The position numbers were made by a program, and so were the translations under genes. The notes beneath the pieces were generated by a model that did not search any database, had not been told where the DNA came from, and was given only the letters and a program-made list of their open reading frames with translations. A DNA stretch of 64,000 nt from an uncultured beta proteobacterium (lineage in GTDB: Bacteria > Pseudomonadota > Gammaproteobacteria > Burkholderiales > Burkholderiaceae_C), in contig CAIRAW010000038.1 in assembly GCA_903876735.1 (NCBI GenBank), forward strand, positions 1-64,000. The letters are read 5' to 3'. This document shows positions 1-8,998 of this stretch, piece after piece. Within the stretch, counting starts at the first letter, position 1. Each line of letters opens with the position of its first letter.

Positions 1-416
1 ATCGCTTGAAGCCAAGGCAATCGACCCTGTGAGCGCAGCCCTTCAATGGACTCGGTGTAGTCATTCTTCATGTAGCTCGGCGTACAAACGACGAATCGTG
101 CCTCGGCGTGATCGAGCGCATAAGCGATCTCGCGCGCCGTCCACCACGTGTGCAGTGCCACGACGACGCCACCGACACAGGTGGCCGCCAGTGCAGAAAT
201 AATCCACTCAGCGCGATTGCCCATCAGACTGGCAATCTTGTCGTCCTTTCCCGCGCCGAGAGAGAGCAGACCACGGGCGAAGTCCTGAACAGCACCGTGA
301 AGCTGGCTGTACGTCAACCGACGTTCGCCATCGACGACGGCCTCGCGGTCCGGGTAGCGGGTCGCCATCTCTTGAAGCAGGTCTGGCAGCGTCTTGCTTT
401 GGGGCTGTATTGACAA
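1..416 (-). CDS. AMP-forming acyl-CoA synthetase, N-terminal part (runs off left edge)
   Basis: A minus-strand frame of 138 codons starts at a TTG at 416 and continues past the window edge. The TTG is preceded by GGAG at 423-426 with a 6-base gap, which decides the start. Visible sequence includes RYPDREAVVDGERRLTYSQL near residues 19-38, then a segment LGAGKDDKIASLMGNRAEW and ALHTWWTAREIAYAL, the usual N-terminal pattern of the ANL (adenylate-forming) superfamily. The SGTTG ATP-binding motif lies outside the window, so the acid substrate cannot be judged. It lies directly downstream of an acyl-CoA dehydrogenase and a dehydratase in the same direction and is probably co-transcribed with them. 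Confidence 0.75.
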   Translation of the reverse strand, partial: MSIQPQSKTLPDLLQEMATRYPDREAVVDGERRLTYSQLHGAVQDFARGLLSLGAGKDDKIASLMGNRAEWIISALAATCVGGVVVALHTWWTAREIAYALDHAEARFVVCTPSYMKNDYTESIEGLRSQGRLPWLQA

Positions 417-443
417 AGTTGTCTCCAAGTGTCCGGTCGGTTA

Positions 444-1607
444 CTAGAACGACCGCGGTAGGCCAAGCAGATGCTCGGCGACATAAGAAAGGATGAGGTT
501 CGTCGAGATTGGAGCGACTTGGTACAGACGCGTTTCCCTGAACTTGCGCTCGACGTCGTACTCATTGGCAAAGCCGAACCCGCCATGGAACTGCAGGCAG
601 GCATTGCCAGCCTCCCAGGAAGCTTTGGCTGCCAAATACTTCGCCATATTGGCTTGGGCACCGCAGGGCTGGCGGGCATCGAAAAGTTCGCAGGCTTTCC
701 AGCGCATCAGGTTCGCTGCCTCGAGCTCTATATAAGCTTCGGCAATCGGAAACTGGACACCCTGGTTTTGACCGATCGGCCGACCGAACACGACGCGCTC
801 GTTGACGTACTTCGTGATGCGATCAATGAACCAGTAGCCGTCGCCAATGCACTCCGCGGCAATCAGCGTGCGCTCGGCGTTCAGGCCGTCCAGGATGTAC
901 TTGAAGCCCTTGCCCTCCTGGCCGATCAGGTTCTCTTCCGGGATTTCGAGGTTCTCGAAGAACAGTTCGTTGGTCTCGTGGTTCACCATGTTCGGAATCG
1001 GCCGCACGCTCATGCCGCTCTTCTCAGCCTGGCGCAGATCGACCATGAAGATCGACATGCCTTCGGATTTCTTCGTGACCTCGGCCAAAGCCGTGGTGCG
1101 CGCCAGCAGGATCATCCAGTCGCTGTGCTGTACGCGCGAGATCCAGACCTTCTGGCCGTTGACGACATAGCGGTCGCCCTTCTTCACGGCCGTTGTCTTG
1201 ATCTTGGTGGTGTCGGTGCCGGTGCTGGGCTCGGTCACACCCATCGATTGCAAGCGCCACTCGCCGCTGGCGATTTTGGGCAGGTAATGCGCTTTCTGCG
1301 CCGGCGAGCCATGGCGCAGCAGCGTTCCCATGTTGTACATCTGGCCATGGCAGGCACCGGAATTGCCGCCGCTGCGGTTGATCTCTTCCATGATGACCGA
1401 AGCCTCGGTCAGGCCCAGCCCCGAGCCGCCGAACTCCTGCGGAATCAGCGCCGCCATCCAACCGGCCTTGGTCAGCGCGTCAACAAAGGCTTCCGGGTAG
1501 GCGCGCTGCTCGTCAATCTTGCGGTGGTATTCATCGGGGTACTCGGCGCAAAGGGCGCGCACGGCATCACGGATTTCCTGGTACTGGTCGGGGTCGCTTT
1601 TGATCAT
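444..1607 (-). CDS. Acyl-CoA dehydrogenase
   Basis: 387 residues, the normal length for FAD-dependent acyl-CoA dehydrogenases, which introduce a double bond into acyl-CoA and pass electrons to ETF. Visible hallmarks are GEWRLQSMGVTEPSTGTDT (115-133, flavin/substrate motif), GQKVWIS (151-157), and the C-terminal helical domain with QFHGGFGFANEYDVER (339-354). The classical C-terminal catalytic Glu of the YEGT motif is missing (the region reads LYQVAPIST at 361-369). A Glu at 245 in LNAERTL sits where isovaleryl-CoA/long-chain enzymes carry their base, so that position is the likely catalytic residue (inference). The flanking acyl-CoA synthetase and dehydratase suggest a beta-oxidation-like route. 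Confidence 0.9.
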   Translation of the reverse strand: MIKSDPDQYQEIRDAVRALCAEYPDEYHRKIDEQRAYPEAFVDALTKAGWMAALIPQEFGGSGLGLTEASVIMEEINRSGGNSGACHGQMYNMGTLLRHGSPAQKAHYLPKIASGEWRLQSMGVTEPSTGTDTTKIKTTAVKKGDRYVVNGQKVWISRVQHSDWMILLARTTALAEVTKKSEGMSIFMVDLRQAEKSGMSVRPIPNMVNHETNELFFENLEIPEENLIGQEGKGFKYILDGLNAERTLIAAECIGDGYWFIDRITKYVNERVVFGRPIGQNQGVQFPIAEAYIELEAANLMRWKACELFDARQPCGAQANMAKYLAAKASWEAGNACLQFHGGFGFANEYDVERKFRETRLYQVAPISTNLILSYVAEHLLGLPRSF

Positions 1608-1638
1608 GGTGGAGGTCTGTTGGGATTGATGACTGTCT

Positions 1639-2535
1639 TCAGGCCAGTTCGGCTGTGCCCTGCATGGTGAGCCAGCCCTCGTGGTCCTGCGCCCAGAGCT
1701 TCACGGTCTTGCCATCCGCAGAGGGTTGGCCATTGAGCCGGAACGGATGCAGGTCAAAGGTCGGCCGTACCGCCTTGAAATGAAAGCCCTTGATGAAGGC
1801 ATCCGGCAGATGGCGGCGCACCAGATCAACCAGCAGCGTGGCGATCAGCGGGCCGTGCACGATCAGGCCCGGGTAGCCCTCGACCTCGGTCACATACTTG
1901 CGGTCGTAGTGAATACGGTGGCCGTTGAAGGTCAGCGCCGAATAGCGAAACAGCAGCACGTCGTCGGGCACGATCTCGCGCTGCCAGAGTGCGCCCTGCT
2001 CTGCCGCTGTGGGCGGTGGCACCGGGTCGCCTGGCTGAGCGGCTGCGCGGTAGACGATATCGTGTTCTTCCGTCAGTGCCAGGCCTTTGCTGTTGTGCAC
2101 CTCGTGTTTCACCAGCACAAACAGCAGGTCACCGGTGCGACCGGCCTTGTGCGTGACCGATTCGATGCGCGAGACACGCTGCACGCCATCACCCACGCGC
2201 AGCGGATTCTCGGGCGACCATTGCAAGCGGCCACCGGCCCACATGCGACGCGGCAGCGGCACCGGCGGCAAAAAGCCGCCGCGTTTGGGGTGACCGTCCG
2301 GGCCAATCTGGCTCTGGCGCTGTTTGGGCAGGAAGTAAAGCCAGTGCCACAGCGGCGGCAGCACGCTTGATCCCGCCACGGGTGGCGCGTCATCGCGGTC
2401 CAGTGTCGCGGACAGGGCACACACCGGCGCGGCCGTGATGTCGTCTACCAGGGTGTCGGCCTTGCCGACCCAGCTTTGCAGATAGGCCAGCGTTGCGGGG
2501 TCAATGGTTCGGGTGTCCTTGTTCATCTTTGTCAT
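1639..2535 (-). CDS. FAS1-like/MaoC-type hot-dog dehydratase (mesaconyl-C4-CoA hydratase-like)
   Basis: 298 residues resembling the FAS1-like dehydratase domain proteins, double hot-dog enzymes that hydrate or dehydrate enoyl-CoA thioesters. Recognisable parts are the N-terminal segment with PPLWHWLYFLP and RRMWAGGRLQW (about 60-105) and the C-terminal half with FRYSALTFNGHRIHYDRKY and GLIVHGPLIATLL, typical of the MaoC-like fold with its hydratase His/Asp region. Two starts are possible: the ATG at 2535, or the ATG at 2526, which has AGGA 8 bases upstream and may be the real one. It stands head-to-head with a LysR regulator. The exact substrate is unknown. Confidence 0.7.
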   Translation of the reverse strand: MTKMNKDTRTIDPATLAYLQSWVGKADTLVDDITAAPVCALSATLDRDDAPPVAGSSVLPPLWHWLYFLPKQRQSQIGPDGHPKRGGFLPPVPLPRRMWAGGRLQWSPENPLRVGDGVQRVSRIESVTHKAGRTGDLLFVLVKHEVHNSKGLALTEEHDIVYRAAAQPGDPVPPPTAAEQGALWQREIVPDDVLLFRYSALTFNGHRIHYDRKYVTEVEGYPGLIVHGPLIATLLVDLVRRHLPDAFIKGFHFKAVRPTFDLHPFRLNGQPSADGKTVKLWAQDHEGWLTMQGTAELA

Positions 2536-2648
2536 CCTGAGTTTTCACTGGCATATTGAGCCCATCCGCGCTTCGCCACAATCACGCATTTCAAAACTGA
2601 GCCTTCGGAATTTCAAAAGCCTGCGCCGGGACTGCGTTACCATAAGCC

Positions 2649-3593
2649 ATGCATTTTGACCTGTCCGATTTGCGCCTGTTTGTGCGCACCGCCGACGAAG
2701 GCAATATGACCCGTGCGGCCGCACAACAACACCTGTCACTGGCTGCCGCCAGTACCCGCATCAAGTCGCTCGAGGCCCAGTCCGGCCAGACGCTGCTGTA
2801 CCGTGAAGCGCGTGGCGTACGCCTGACGCCTCCGGGCGAAGCTTTCCTGCACCACGCGCGCGGCGTCCTGCGCCAGGTGGACCAGTTGCGCAGCGACCTG
2901 CAGGAATACAGCGGCGGCCTGCGCGGCCATGTACGCGTTTTCGCCAACACCACAGCAGTGACCGATTTTCTGCCCGAAATCCTGCCCGACTTCCTCTCGC
3001 GCAACCCCGGCGTGAACGTCGACCTTCAGGAAAAGCCGAATGCTGAGATCGCCCGCGGTGTGCTAGACGGGCGTGTCGACATCGGCATCGTGGCCGGCCC
3101 GGTCGACATGCTGGGCCTGCAGGCGATCCATTTCAGCACCGACCGGTTAATGCTGGTCACTGCGCGCAATCACACGTTTGCATCCCGCAAAACCATCGCC
3201 TTTGTGGATACGCTGGACGAAGATGCCGTCGGCATGAACCAGCACAGCACCTTGCAGACCTTTCTGGCGCAGGTCACGGAAAAGCTGGGCAAGCGGCTGA
3301 AACTGCGCATCCAGTTGTCCAGCTTTGATGCCATGTGCCGCATGATAGGCGCCGGTGTCGGTGTCGGCATCGTGCCCGAGAGCGCGGCACGGCGCAACCA
3401 GGAAAGCATGGGCCTGGCGCTGATCGAACTGAACGACGCCTGGAGCGTGCGCGAGCGCCACATCCTGCTGCGTGACCGCGAAAAATTGCCGCCTTATGCC
3501 CTGTCGCTGATAGAGACCCTGTGCGCGCACTACCACGACAAGGCCGTCAGCGACGCGCCCGACGACACCAATCCTCGCCCATCGACACCATGA
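2649..3593 (+). CDS. LysR-family transcriptional regulator
   Basis: 314 residues. The N-terminal winged helix-turn-helix (about 1-65) reads LRLFVRTADEGNMTRAAAQQ followed by AAASTRIKSLEAQSGQTLLYR, the standard LysR DNA-binding pattern, and the remainder is a periplasmic-binding-like effector domain (about 90-295). It is divergent from the dehydratase/acyl-CoA dehydrogenase genes, separated by about 113 bp, so it most likely controls them (inference from the usual LysR arrangement). Its stop overlaps the ATG of the methyltransferase in an ATGA, so the two are translated together. The effector is not predictable. Confidence 0.92.
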   Translation: MHFDLSDLRLFVRTADEGNMTRAAAQQHLSLAAASTRIKSLEAQSGQTLLYREARGVRLTPPGEAFLHHARGVLRQVDQLRSDLQEYSGGLRGHVRVFANTTAVTDFLPEILPDFLSRNPGVNVDLQEKPNAEIARGVLDGRVDIGIVAGPVDMLGLQAIHFSTDRLMLVTARNHTFASRKTIAFVDTLDEDAVGMNQHSTLQTFLAQVTEKLGKRLKLRIQLSSFDAMCRMIGAGVGVGIVPESAARRNQESMGLALIELNDAWSVRERHILLRDREKLPPYALSLIETLCAHYHDKAVSDAPDDTNPRPSTP

Positions 3594-4291
3594 CAAAACC
3601 ACTCATCACCGACGAACTCGAACTGCTGCATTCACTGGTCAATCTTGACCGGAACCCACGCATCATCGAACTCGGCTGCGGTGCAGCGCAACTTTCGCGC
3701 GCCCTGCTGGCGCGCTTTGCGGCCTGCGAAGTCAGCGCACTGGAAGTGGACCAACGCCAGCACGCCAAGAACCTGCTCGAGCCGGCGTCGCGCCTGAACT
3801 TTGTGCAAGCCGGCGCGCAGGCCATTCCGTTTGCCGATGGGCAATTCGACCTGGCGCTGATGCTGAAATCCTTGCATCACATCCCACTGGACTTGCTCGA
3901 CCAAGCGCTGGGCGAAGTGTGGCGCGTGCTGCGACCCGGCGGCCTGCTTTATGTTTCAGAGCCGGTGTTTGCCGGCGCACAGAACGAGATCATGCGCCTG
4001 TTTCACGACGAGGAGCGGGTTCGCGCGGCAGCGCTGCGAGCGCTTGAAAAAGCGGTGACAAGTGGCGCTTGGGAACAGATGAGCGAAGTGTTCTTCGACA
4101 TGCCGGTGCGTTACCGGGATTTTGCGGAATTCAAACAGCGCCTGATCGCCATCACCTACCTTGACCACCAACTCGACGCCACCACGCTGGCCGCCGTGGG
4201 CGAACGATTCGAGCAGCACATGACGCCCAATGGCGCTTACTTCGAGCGCCCGATGCGGGTCAACCTGCTGCGCAAATTGCGGGATAACTAA
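3590..4291 (+). CDS. Class I SAM-dependent methyltransferase
   Basis: 233 residues from the ATG that overlaps the LysR stop codon (ATGA at 3590-3593). Motif I (IIELGCGAAQLSRALL, about 24-39) binds the SAM methionine part, an acidic residue follows in SALEVDQ, and FDLALMLKSLHHIP then LGEVWRVLRPGGLLYVSEP match the methyltransferase type 11/25 core (post-motifs II-III). Substrate is not evident. Translational coupling to the LysR gene is unusual for a housekeeping methyltransferase and suggests a regulated metabolite-modifying role, but this is a guess. Confidence 0.85.
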   Translation: MTKPLITDELELLHSLVNLDRNPRIIELGCGAAQLSRALLARFAACEVSALEVDQRQHAKNLLEPASRLNFVQAGAQAIPFADGQFDLALMLKSLHHIPLDLLDQALGEVWRVLRPGGLLYVSEPVFAGAQNEIMRLFHDEERVRAAALRALEKAVTSGAWEQMSEVFFDMPVRYRDFAEFKQRLIAITYLDHQLDATTLAAVGERFEQHMTPNGAYFERPMRVNLLRKLRDN

Positions 4292-4328
4292 CTATCGTTG
4301 CACCCTCTGTTGACATCACATCCCCTGC

Positions 4329-4399
4329 TGTCATTGCGGACCTGATCCGCAATCCAGGGGGAGCGTGGCCCTGGATCCCGGATCAAGTCCGGGATGACA
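4329..4399. repeat. REP-like cloverleaf palindrome, class A copy 1
   Basis: Outer arms TGTCAT (4329) and ATGACA (4394-4399) enclose three nested hairpins: TTGCGGA/TCCGCAA, CCAGGG/CCCTGG and ATCCCGGA/TCCGGGAT. Closely similar copies lie at 38298-38369 and 55955-56026, always between genes. It fills most of the gap between two convergent genes, so it may also act as a bidirectional transcription block (inference). Confidence 0.75.
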
Positions 4400-4436
4400 A
4401 CCGCTAGTCGGGCATGACAAAGCGTGGCGGATACGG

Positions 4437-5564
4437 CTAAAGCACCTTGTCCAGGGCCGCAGCCAACTGCGCTACCGTGCGGTCCACGTTGTGCCATTTG
4501 TCAAGACCAAACAGGCCAATGCGGAAGGTCATGAAGTCAGCCGGTTCGTCGCATTGCAGCGGCACGCCGGCCGCAGTCTGCAGACCCACGGCGAGAAACT
4601 TGCGGCTGGCCTGAATCTCGGGGTCTTCCGTGTAGCTCACCACGACGCCCGGCGCCTTGAAGCCCTCGGCGGCCACACTCGGGATACCACGGCTCTCGAA
4701 CAAGGCGCGCACCTTGGTGCCGAGTTCGATCTGCTCGGCGCACACCTTCTCAAAACCATAGGCCTGTGTTTCCTTCATCACCGCGCACAGCTTGGTGAGG
4801 GCATCGGTCGGCATGGTGGCGTGGTAGGCATGGGCGCCGCCTTCGTAGGCCTCCATGATCTGCAGCCACTTCTTCAAATCGCAGGCATAGCTGCTGCTGG
4901 TCGTAGCGTCGATGGCGGCGCGCGCGCGTTCGCTCATCATCACCATGGCGCAGCAGGGCGAACTGCTCCAACCTTTTTGCGGCGCGCTGATCAGGATGTC
5001 AACACCGGTATCAACCATGTTCACCCAGACCGCGCCCGATGCGATGCAGTCCAACACAAACAGACCGCCCACTTCGTGCACGGCCGCAGCGACGGCGCGC
5101 AGGTAGTCGTCGGGAAGGATCATGCCGCAAGCGGTCTCCACATGCGGCGCAAAAACGACGTCAGGCTTCTTGGCGCGAATGGTGGCCACCACCTCTTCGA
5201 TTGGCGCCGGCACCCAGGGTGCTTGTTTGCCACTGCCGACACGACGTGCCTTGAGCACCGTTGATTCGGCAGCGATGCGGCCCATGTCGAGGATCTGGGT
5301 CCAGCGGAAACTGAACCAGCCGTTGCGGATGATGAGAACCTTCTTGTCGGCGGCGAACTGGCGCGCCACGGCTTCCATACCGAAGGTGCCGCTGCCCGGC
5401 ACCAGCGCGACCGACTTGGCGTTGTAAACCGTCTTGAGCATCGCCGAAATATCCTTCATCACACCCTGAAAACTCTTGGACATGTGGTTGAGGGCGCGGT
5501 CGGTATAAACGACCGAGAATTCGAGCAGACCGTCGGGATCGACGTTGGAAAGAAGGCCGGGCAT
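4437..5564 (-). CDS. Class V aminotransferase (alanine/serine-glyoxylate type)
   Basis: 375 residues, fold-type I PLP enzyme of the class V family, cytoplasmic. Motifs include ALVPGSGTFGMEAVARQF (about 53-70, cofactor phosphate cup), FVLDCIASGAVW (PLP ring Asp) and DILISAPQKGWSS (lysine that forms the Schiff base, about residue 216). The start ATG has CAGGAG just upstream. Members transfer amino groups from alanine or serine to glyoxylate, or act on 2-aminoethylphosphonate; no phosphonate genes are nearby, so the alanine/serine-glyoxylate type is preferred. It follows the gamma-glutamyltransferase gene in the same direction, hinting at amino acid/glutathione turnover. Confidence 0.85.
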   Translation of the reverse strand: MPGLLSNVDPDGLLEFSVVYTDRALNHMSKSFQGVMKDISAMLKTVYNAKSVALVPGSGTFGMEAVARQFAADKKVLIIRNGWFSFRWTQILDMGRIAAESTVLKARRVGSGKQAPWVPAPIEEVVATIRAKKPDVVFAPHVETACGMILPDDYLRAVAAAVHEVGGLFVLDCIASGAVWVNMVDTGVDILISAPQKGWSSSPCCAMVMMSERARAAIDATTSSSYACDLKKWLQIMEAYEGGAHAYHATMPTDALTKLCAVMKETQAYGFEKVCAEQIELGTKVRALFESRGIPSVAAEGFKAPGVVVSYTEDPEIQASRKFLAVGLQTAAGVPLQCDEPADFMTFRIGLFGLDKWHNVDRTVAQLAAALDKVL

Positions 5565-5662
5565 GGAAGCTCCTGTTCAGGTTGAAATGGGCAGGGCCGA
5601 CAGGGCCGCGCCTGAGAGTGGCGTCAGCATAGCACGCGCCCCGCACGCATCTGAGGCCCTGC

Positions 5663-7390
5663 TCAATAGCCCAGCGCGAGCCCGGTATTGCGGCGCGGAT
5701 CGTTGGCGCCGTAGAAGCGATTGTTGGCCACCGGCTTGCCGCCAAGCGACGGCGCGCCAACCAGGATCGCCGCCAGATGACTGCCCGGCTGCGGCGCACC
5801 CAGTTTGTGCCCCATGTCGACCAGCATCTTGCGCGAATCAGGGCTCAGGCCAAAGGTATCGACGTTGGTCAGATCCGGCAACCATTGCTGATGAAAGCGC
5901 GGCGCATCAATCGCTTCCTGCACGTTCATGCCGTAGTCGATCACGTTCAGAATCGTGTGCGTCACGGCCGTGATAATGCGGCTGCCGCCCGGCGTTCCCA
6001 CCACCATGACCGGCTTGCCGTTCTGGCTGACGATGGTCGGGCTCATGGAACTCAGCGGCCGCTTGCCCGGGGCGATGGCATTGGCTTCGCCCTGCACCAG
6101 GCCGTAGATATTGGGCACGCCGACCTTGACGGTGAAGTCGTCCATCTCGTTGTTGAGCAGGACGCCAGTGCCGGCAGCAGTCACTTTGGCGCCGAACCAG
6201 TCGTTGAGCGTGTAGGTCACGGCCACGGCATTGCCATCCTTGTCGACAATCGAATAGTGCGTGGTGTTCATCCCTTCATGCGGCTCGACACCGGGCTTGA
6301 TGTCTTTCGACACGCCAGCCTTGGCCGGGTCGATGGCGGCGCGGATCTTGGCTGCGTAGCCCTTGTCAAGCAGGCGATCGAGCGGGTTCTTGACAAAGTC
6401 GGGGTCACCCAGGTAGCTGTTGCGGTCCACATAGGCGTGGCGCATCGCTTCGATCAGGTAGTGCACCGACTGCGCCGAGCGGAAGCCCAGGTCCTTGAGC
6501 GGATAGCCTTCGACGATATTGAGAACCTCGCAGATCACGACACCGCCCGAACTCGGCGGCGGCGCCGACACGATGTGATAGCCGCGGTAATCGCACTCCA
6601 CCGGCGCCAGCTCGCGCACGCTGTACTGGTCCAGATCAGCCTGCGTCAGCAGCCCCTTTCCGGCCACACTCGCAGCCACCAGCGCCTTGGCGACCGGTCC
6701 CTTGTAGAAACCATCAGCACCCTTGCTGCTGATCAGCTTGAGCGTTTTCGCGAGGTCCTTCTGCACCAGCTTATGACCCGCCAGCGGTAACTCACCCTTG
6801 TTCAGAAAGATGGCAGCCGACGGCGCGTCAGCGCGCAGATCAGCGCCTGCGCTCTGGAAGAAATCGGCATCGCCCTGCTGCAACACAAAGCCGCGCTCGG
6901 CGAGCTTGATCGCCGGCGCCATCAGCGCGGCGCGCGACAGTGTGCCGTACTTGGCGCGCGCGGTCTCGAAGCCGGCCACGGACCCCGGCACGGCGACGGC
7001 CAGATGACCCTTGGTGCTCAGGCCCTTGATGACGTTGCCGCTGGCGTCGAGGTACATGTTGGCGCTTGCGCCCAGGGGTGCTTTTTCGCGGAAATCAAGA
7101 AAAGTCTTGCGCCCGTCGGCCAGTTGCAAGGTCATGAAGCCGCCGCCACCCAGATTGCCAGCGGCCGGATACACAACGGCCAGCGCGTAGCCAACGGCCA
7201 CGGCCGCGTCAATGGCATTGCCACCTTTTTTCAGCACGTCAACACCGACCTGCGTTGCCAGATGCTGGGCCGTGACGACCATGCCGTGCTCGGCCGCCAC
7301 CGGCGCCACCGAGGCGGCCTGGCTGGTGCTGCAACAAAGGACGGCGACGCTGCCGAGCAGCGCCAGGCGCATGGGAAATTTTGGTTTCAT
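5663..7390 (-). CDS. ggt: Gamma-glutamyltransferase (periplasmic)
   Basis: 575 residues starting at an ATG with GGAG 7 bases upstream; longer upstream extensions lack a ribosome site. Residues 1-25 form a Sec signal peptide (KFPMRLALLGSVAVLCC...SQAA), so the enzyme is exported. The autoprocessing motif NTTHYSIVD has its nucleophilic Thr at about 376, and the LSSMSPTIV and GTPGGSRII segments in the small subunit bind the gamma-glutamyl group. It cleaves glutathione and gamma-glutamyl compounds in the periplasm. Length and motifs are complete, so it should be active. Confidence 0.95.
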   Translation of the reverse strand: MKPKFPMRLALLGSVAVLCCSTSQAASVAPVAAEHGMVVTAQHLATQVGVDVLKKGGNAIDAAVAVGYALAVVYPAAGNLGGGGFMTLQLADGRKTFLDFREKAPLGASANMYLDASGNVIKGLSTKGHLAVAVPGSVAGFETARAKYGTLSRAALMAPAIKLAERGFVLQQGDADFFQSAGADLRADAPSAAIFLNKGELPLAGHKLVQKDLAKTLKLISSKGADGFYKGPVAKALVAASVAGKGLLTQADLDQYSVRELAPVECDYRGYHIVSAPPPSSGGVVICEVLNIVEGYPLKDLGFRSAQSVHYLIEAMRHAYVDRNSYLGDPDFVKNPLDRLLDKGYAAKIRAAIDPAKAGVSKDIKPGVEPHEGMNTTHYSIVDKDGNAVAVTYTLNDWFGAKVTAAGTGVLLNNEMDDFTVKVGVPNIYGLVQGEANAIAPGKRPLSSMSPTIVSQNGKPVMVVGTPGGSRIITAVTHTILNVIDYGMNVQEAIDAPRFHQQWLPDLTNVDTFGLSPDSRKMLVDMGHKLGAPQPGSHLAAILVGAPSLGGKPVANNRFYGANDPRRNTGLALGY

Positions 7391-7483
7391 GGTGAGTCTC
7401 CTTGTAATGGGTTCAGGCAGCGACGCCGCATGGCATCGATCTCCCCGCCAATGTAGCAGGGACACGGGATCCGCGCAGGCAAA

Positions 7484-8989
7484 CTATGTTTTGTCATCGC
7501 TGGCCAGCGCCGCCGCATGCAGGGCCACCAGACGCGAGCGCTGCAGTTTGCCAGTCGCCGTCAGGGGCAAGGCGTCGACCCAATGCACCCAGTGCGGGCG
7601 CCGGTAGGTCGGCAGCGAAGCGATTGCATCCCGAACGCGCTGCTGCGCCAATTCCCCTCGCCCCGGCGCGGCGATGGCCAGCATTGACAAGGCGGTCAAA
7701 CCTTCGGGCGTGCGCACGCCAACGCAGGCCAGTTGCACAACGCTGTCACCCGCAGCATTGACAATCGCCTGTTCCACCCACAGCGTGCTGACCCAGCGCC
7801 CGCTGATCTTGAGCATGTCATCGATGCGCCCGGCAAATTCAAGCTGGTCATTGGCGCGGCGCAGGAACATGTCGCCTGGGCAGTACCAGCCGTCACGAAA
7901 GCCATCGGCCTGCGCCTGCGGCCGCTTCCAGTAGCCCAGCGCGACGGCGCTGCTGCGCAACCAGATGCGCTGTGGCCGATCCGGATCGGCATCGCTTGCG
8001 AAGCGCAGTTGCGTCTGCGGCGTGGTCTGCAACAGGCCGCTGTCGTCATCGCTGTAGAGCATCAGGCACAGGGTCTCGGAGGTGCCGTAGCCGCTGACAA
8101 TGGAGAGGCCAGTGGCCGCGCGCCAGCCCTGGCGCACGGCCACTGGCAGGCTCTCGCCGGCCGAGACAAAGTGCCGGATGCCGTGCCCGGCCAGTTGCGG
8201 TGCAATGCCGTCCTGCAGCATCTTGCTGTAGAGCGTGGGCACGCAAAACGCCAGGGTCGGCCGGTGCGCGCGCACCATCTCCAGCACGCGCTGCGGGTCC
8301 GGCCAGTGCCGATCCAGAATGACGGTAGCGCCAGCGCGCAGGCCCGCAAACAGGCTGTTGCCCAGCGCGTAGGCAAAGAACAGTTTGGAGCTGGCATAGA
8401 GACGGTCTGCCGCGCTCAGTTGCAGAATGCCGCGCGCAAATGAATCGGGCTGGCCAGCCGCGCGCTGCGCGTGCACAACCCCCTTGGAGACACCCGTGGT
8501 GCCGGAGGTGCCAATCCACAGCGCGGGCGCTTCTTCGTCCTGCAGCGCGTGCGCCATTTCCTGCGCAAGACTGAACTCGCGCGCCCAGTTCGAATCGTCA
8601 GTACCGCTGACCATCAGCGTCGGCGCCTGCGCCATGCCCGCCAGCAGTTGCGCCAGTGAGGTCACGCTGTCGGCTTCGCACCAGACATAGCGGACTTCGC
8701 TCTCCTGCAGAATCGGTGCGAGTTCGCTCGGTGACAGGCGCGGGTTGACGCCAATGGCCACGCCGCCGGCCCAGATCACACCCAGGTAGGCCAGCACCCA
8801 TTCAATGCTGTCGGGCGCCGTGATGATGACCCGGTCGCCCTGACGCAAACCGAGTCTGTGCCAGGCGCCGGCAGCGCGCCGGACCCGCTGGCGCAGCGCG
8901 TCATAGCTCAAGCGCTCGCTGCCGCATTCCAGCGCCGTAGCTCCCGGCGCACCGGCCTGCAACAGCGTCTGGGCCGCGTTCATGCGCAT
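7484..8989 (-). CDS. Benzoate-CoA-ligase-family acyl-CoA synthetase
   Basis: 501 residues of the ANL superfamily. Motif A3 is ALWIGTSGTTGVSKGVVHAQR (about 156-176), the A5 motif GYGTSETLC follows, then WYCPGDMF and GRIDDMLKISGRWVS (hinge), and PLTATGKLQRSRL carries the catalytic Lys. The arrangement FFAYALGNSLFAGLRAGAT is typical of the benzoate-CoA ligase subfamily rather than fatty acid ligases. It begins 9 bases after the stop of a TRAP solute-binding protein gene, so it is in an operon with the DctQMP importer and probably activates the imported aromatic or other organic acid to a CoA thioester. The specific substrate is not determined. Confidence 0.85.
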   Translation of the reverse strand: MRMNAAQTLLQAGAPGATALECGSERLSYDALRQRVRRAAGAWHRLGLRQGDRVIITAPDSIEWVLAYLGVIWAGGVAIGVNPRLSPSELAPILQESEVRYVWCEADSVTSLAQLLAGMAQAPTLMVSGTDDSNWAREFSLAQEMAHALQDEEAPALWIGTSGTTGVSKGVVHAQRAAGQPDSFARGILQLSAADRLYASSKLFFAYALGNSLFAGLRAGATVILDRHWPDPQRVLEMVRAHRPTLAFCVPTLYSKMLQDGIAPQLAGHGIRHFVSAGESLPVAVRQGWRAATGLSIVSGYGTSETLCLMLYSDDDSGLLQTTPQTQLRFASDADPDRPQRIWLRSSAVALGYWKRPQAQADGFRDGWYCPGDMFLRRANDQLEFAGRIDDMLKISGRWVSTLWVEQAIVNAAGDSVVQLACVGVRTPEGLTALSMLAIAAPGRGELAQQRVRDAIASLPTYRRPHWVHWVDALPLTATGKLQRSRLVALHAAALASDDKT

Positions 8990-8998
8990 CGTCGCGTC

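Noticed and set aside
471-1670. A 399-residue plus-strand open frame
   Set aside because: It is antisense to the acyl-CoA dehydrogenase and has no recognisable domain.
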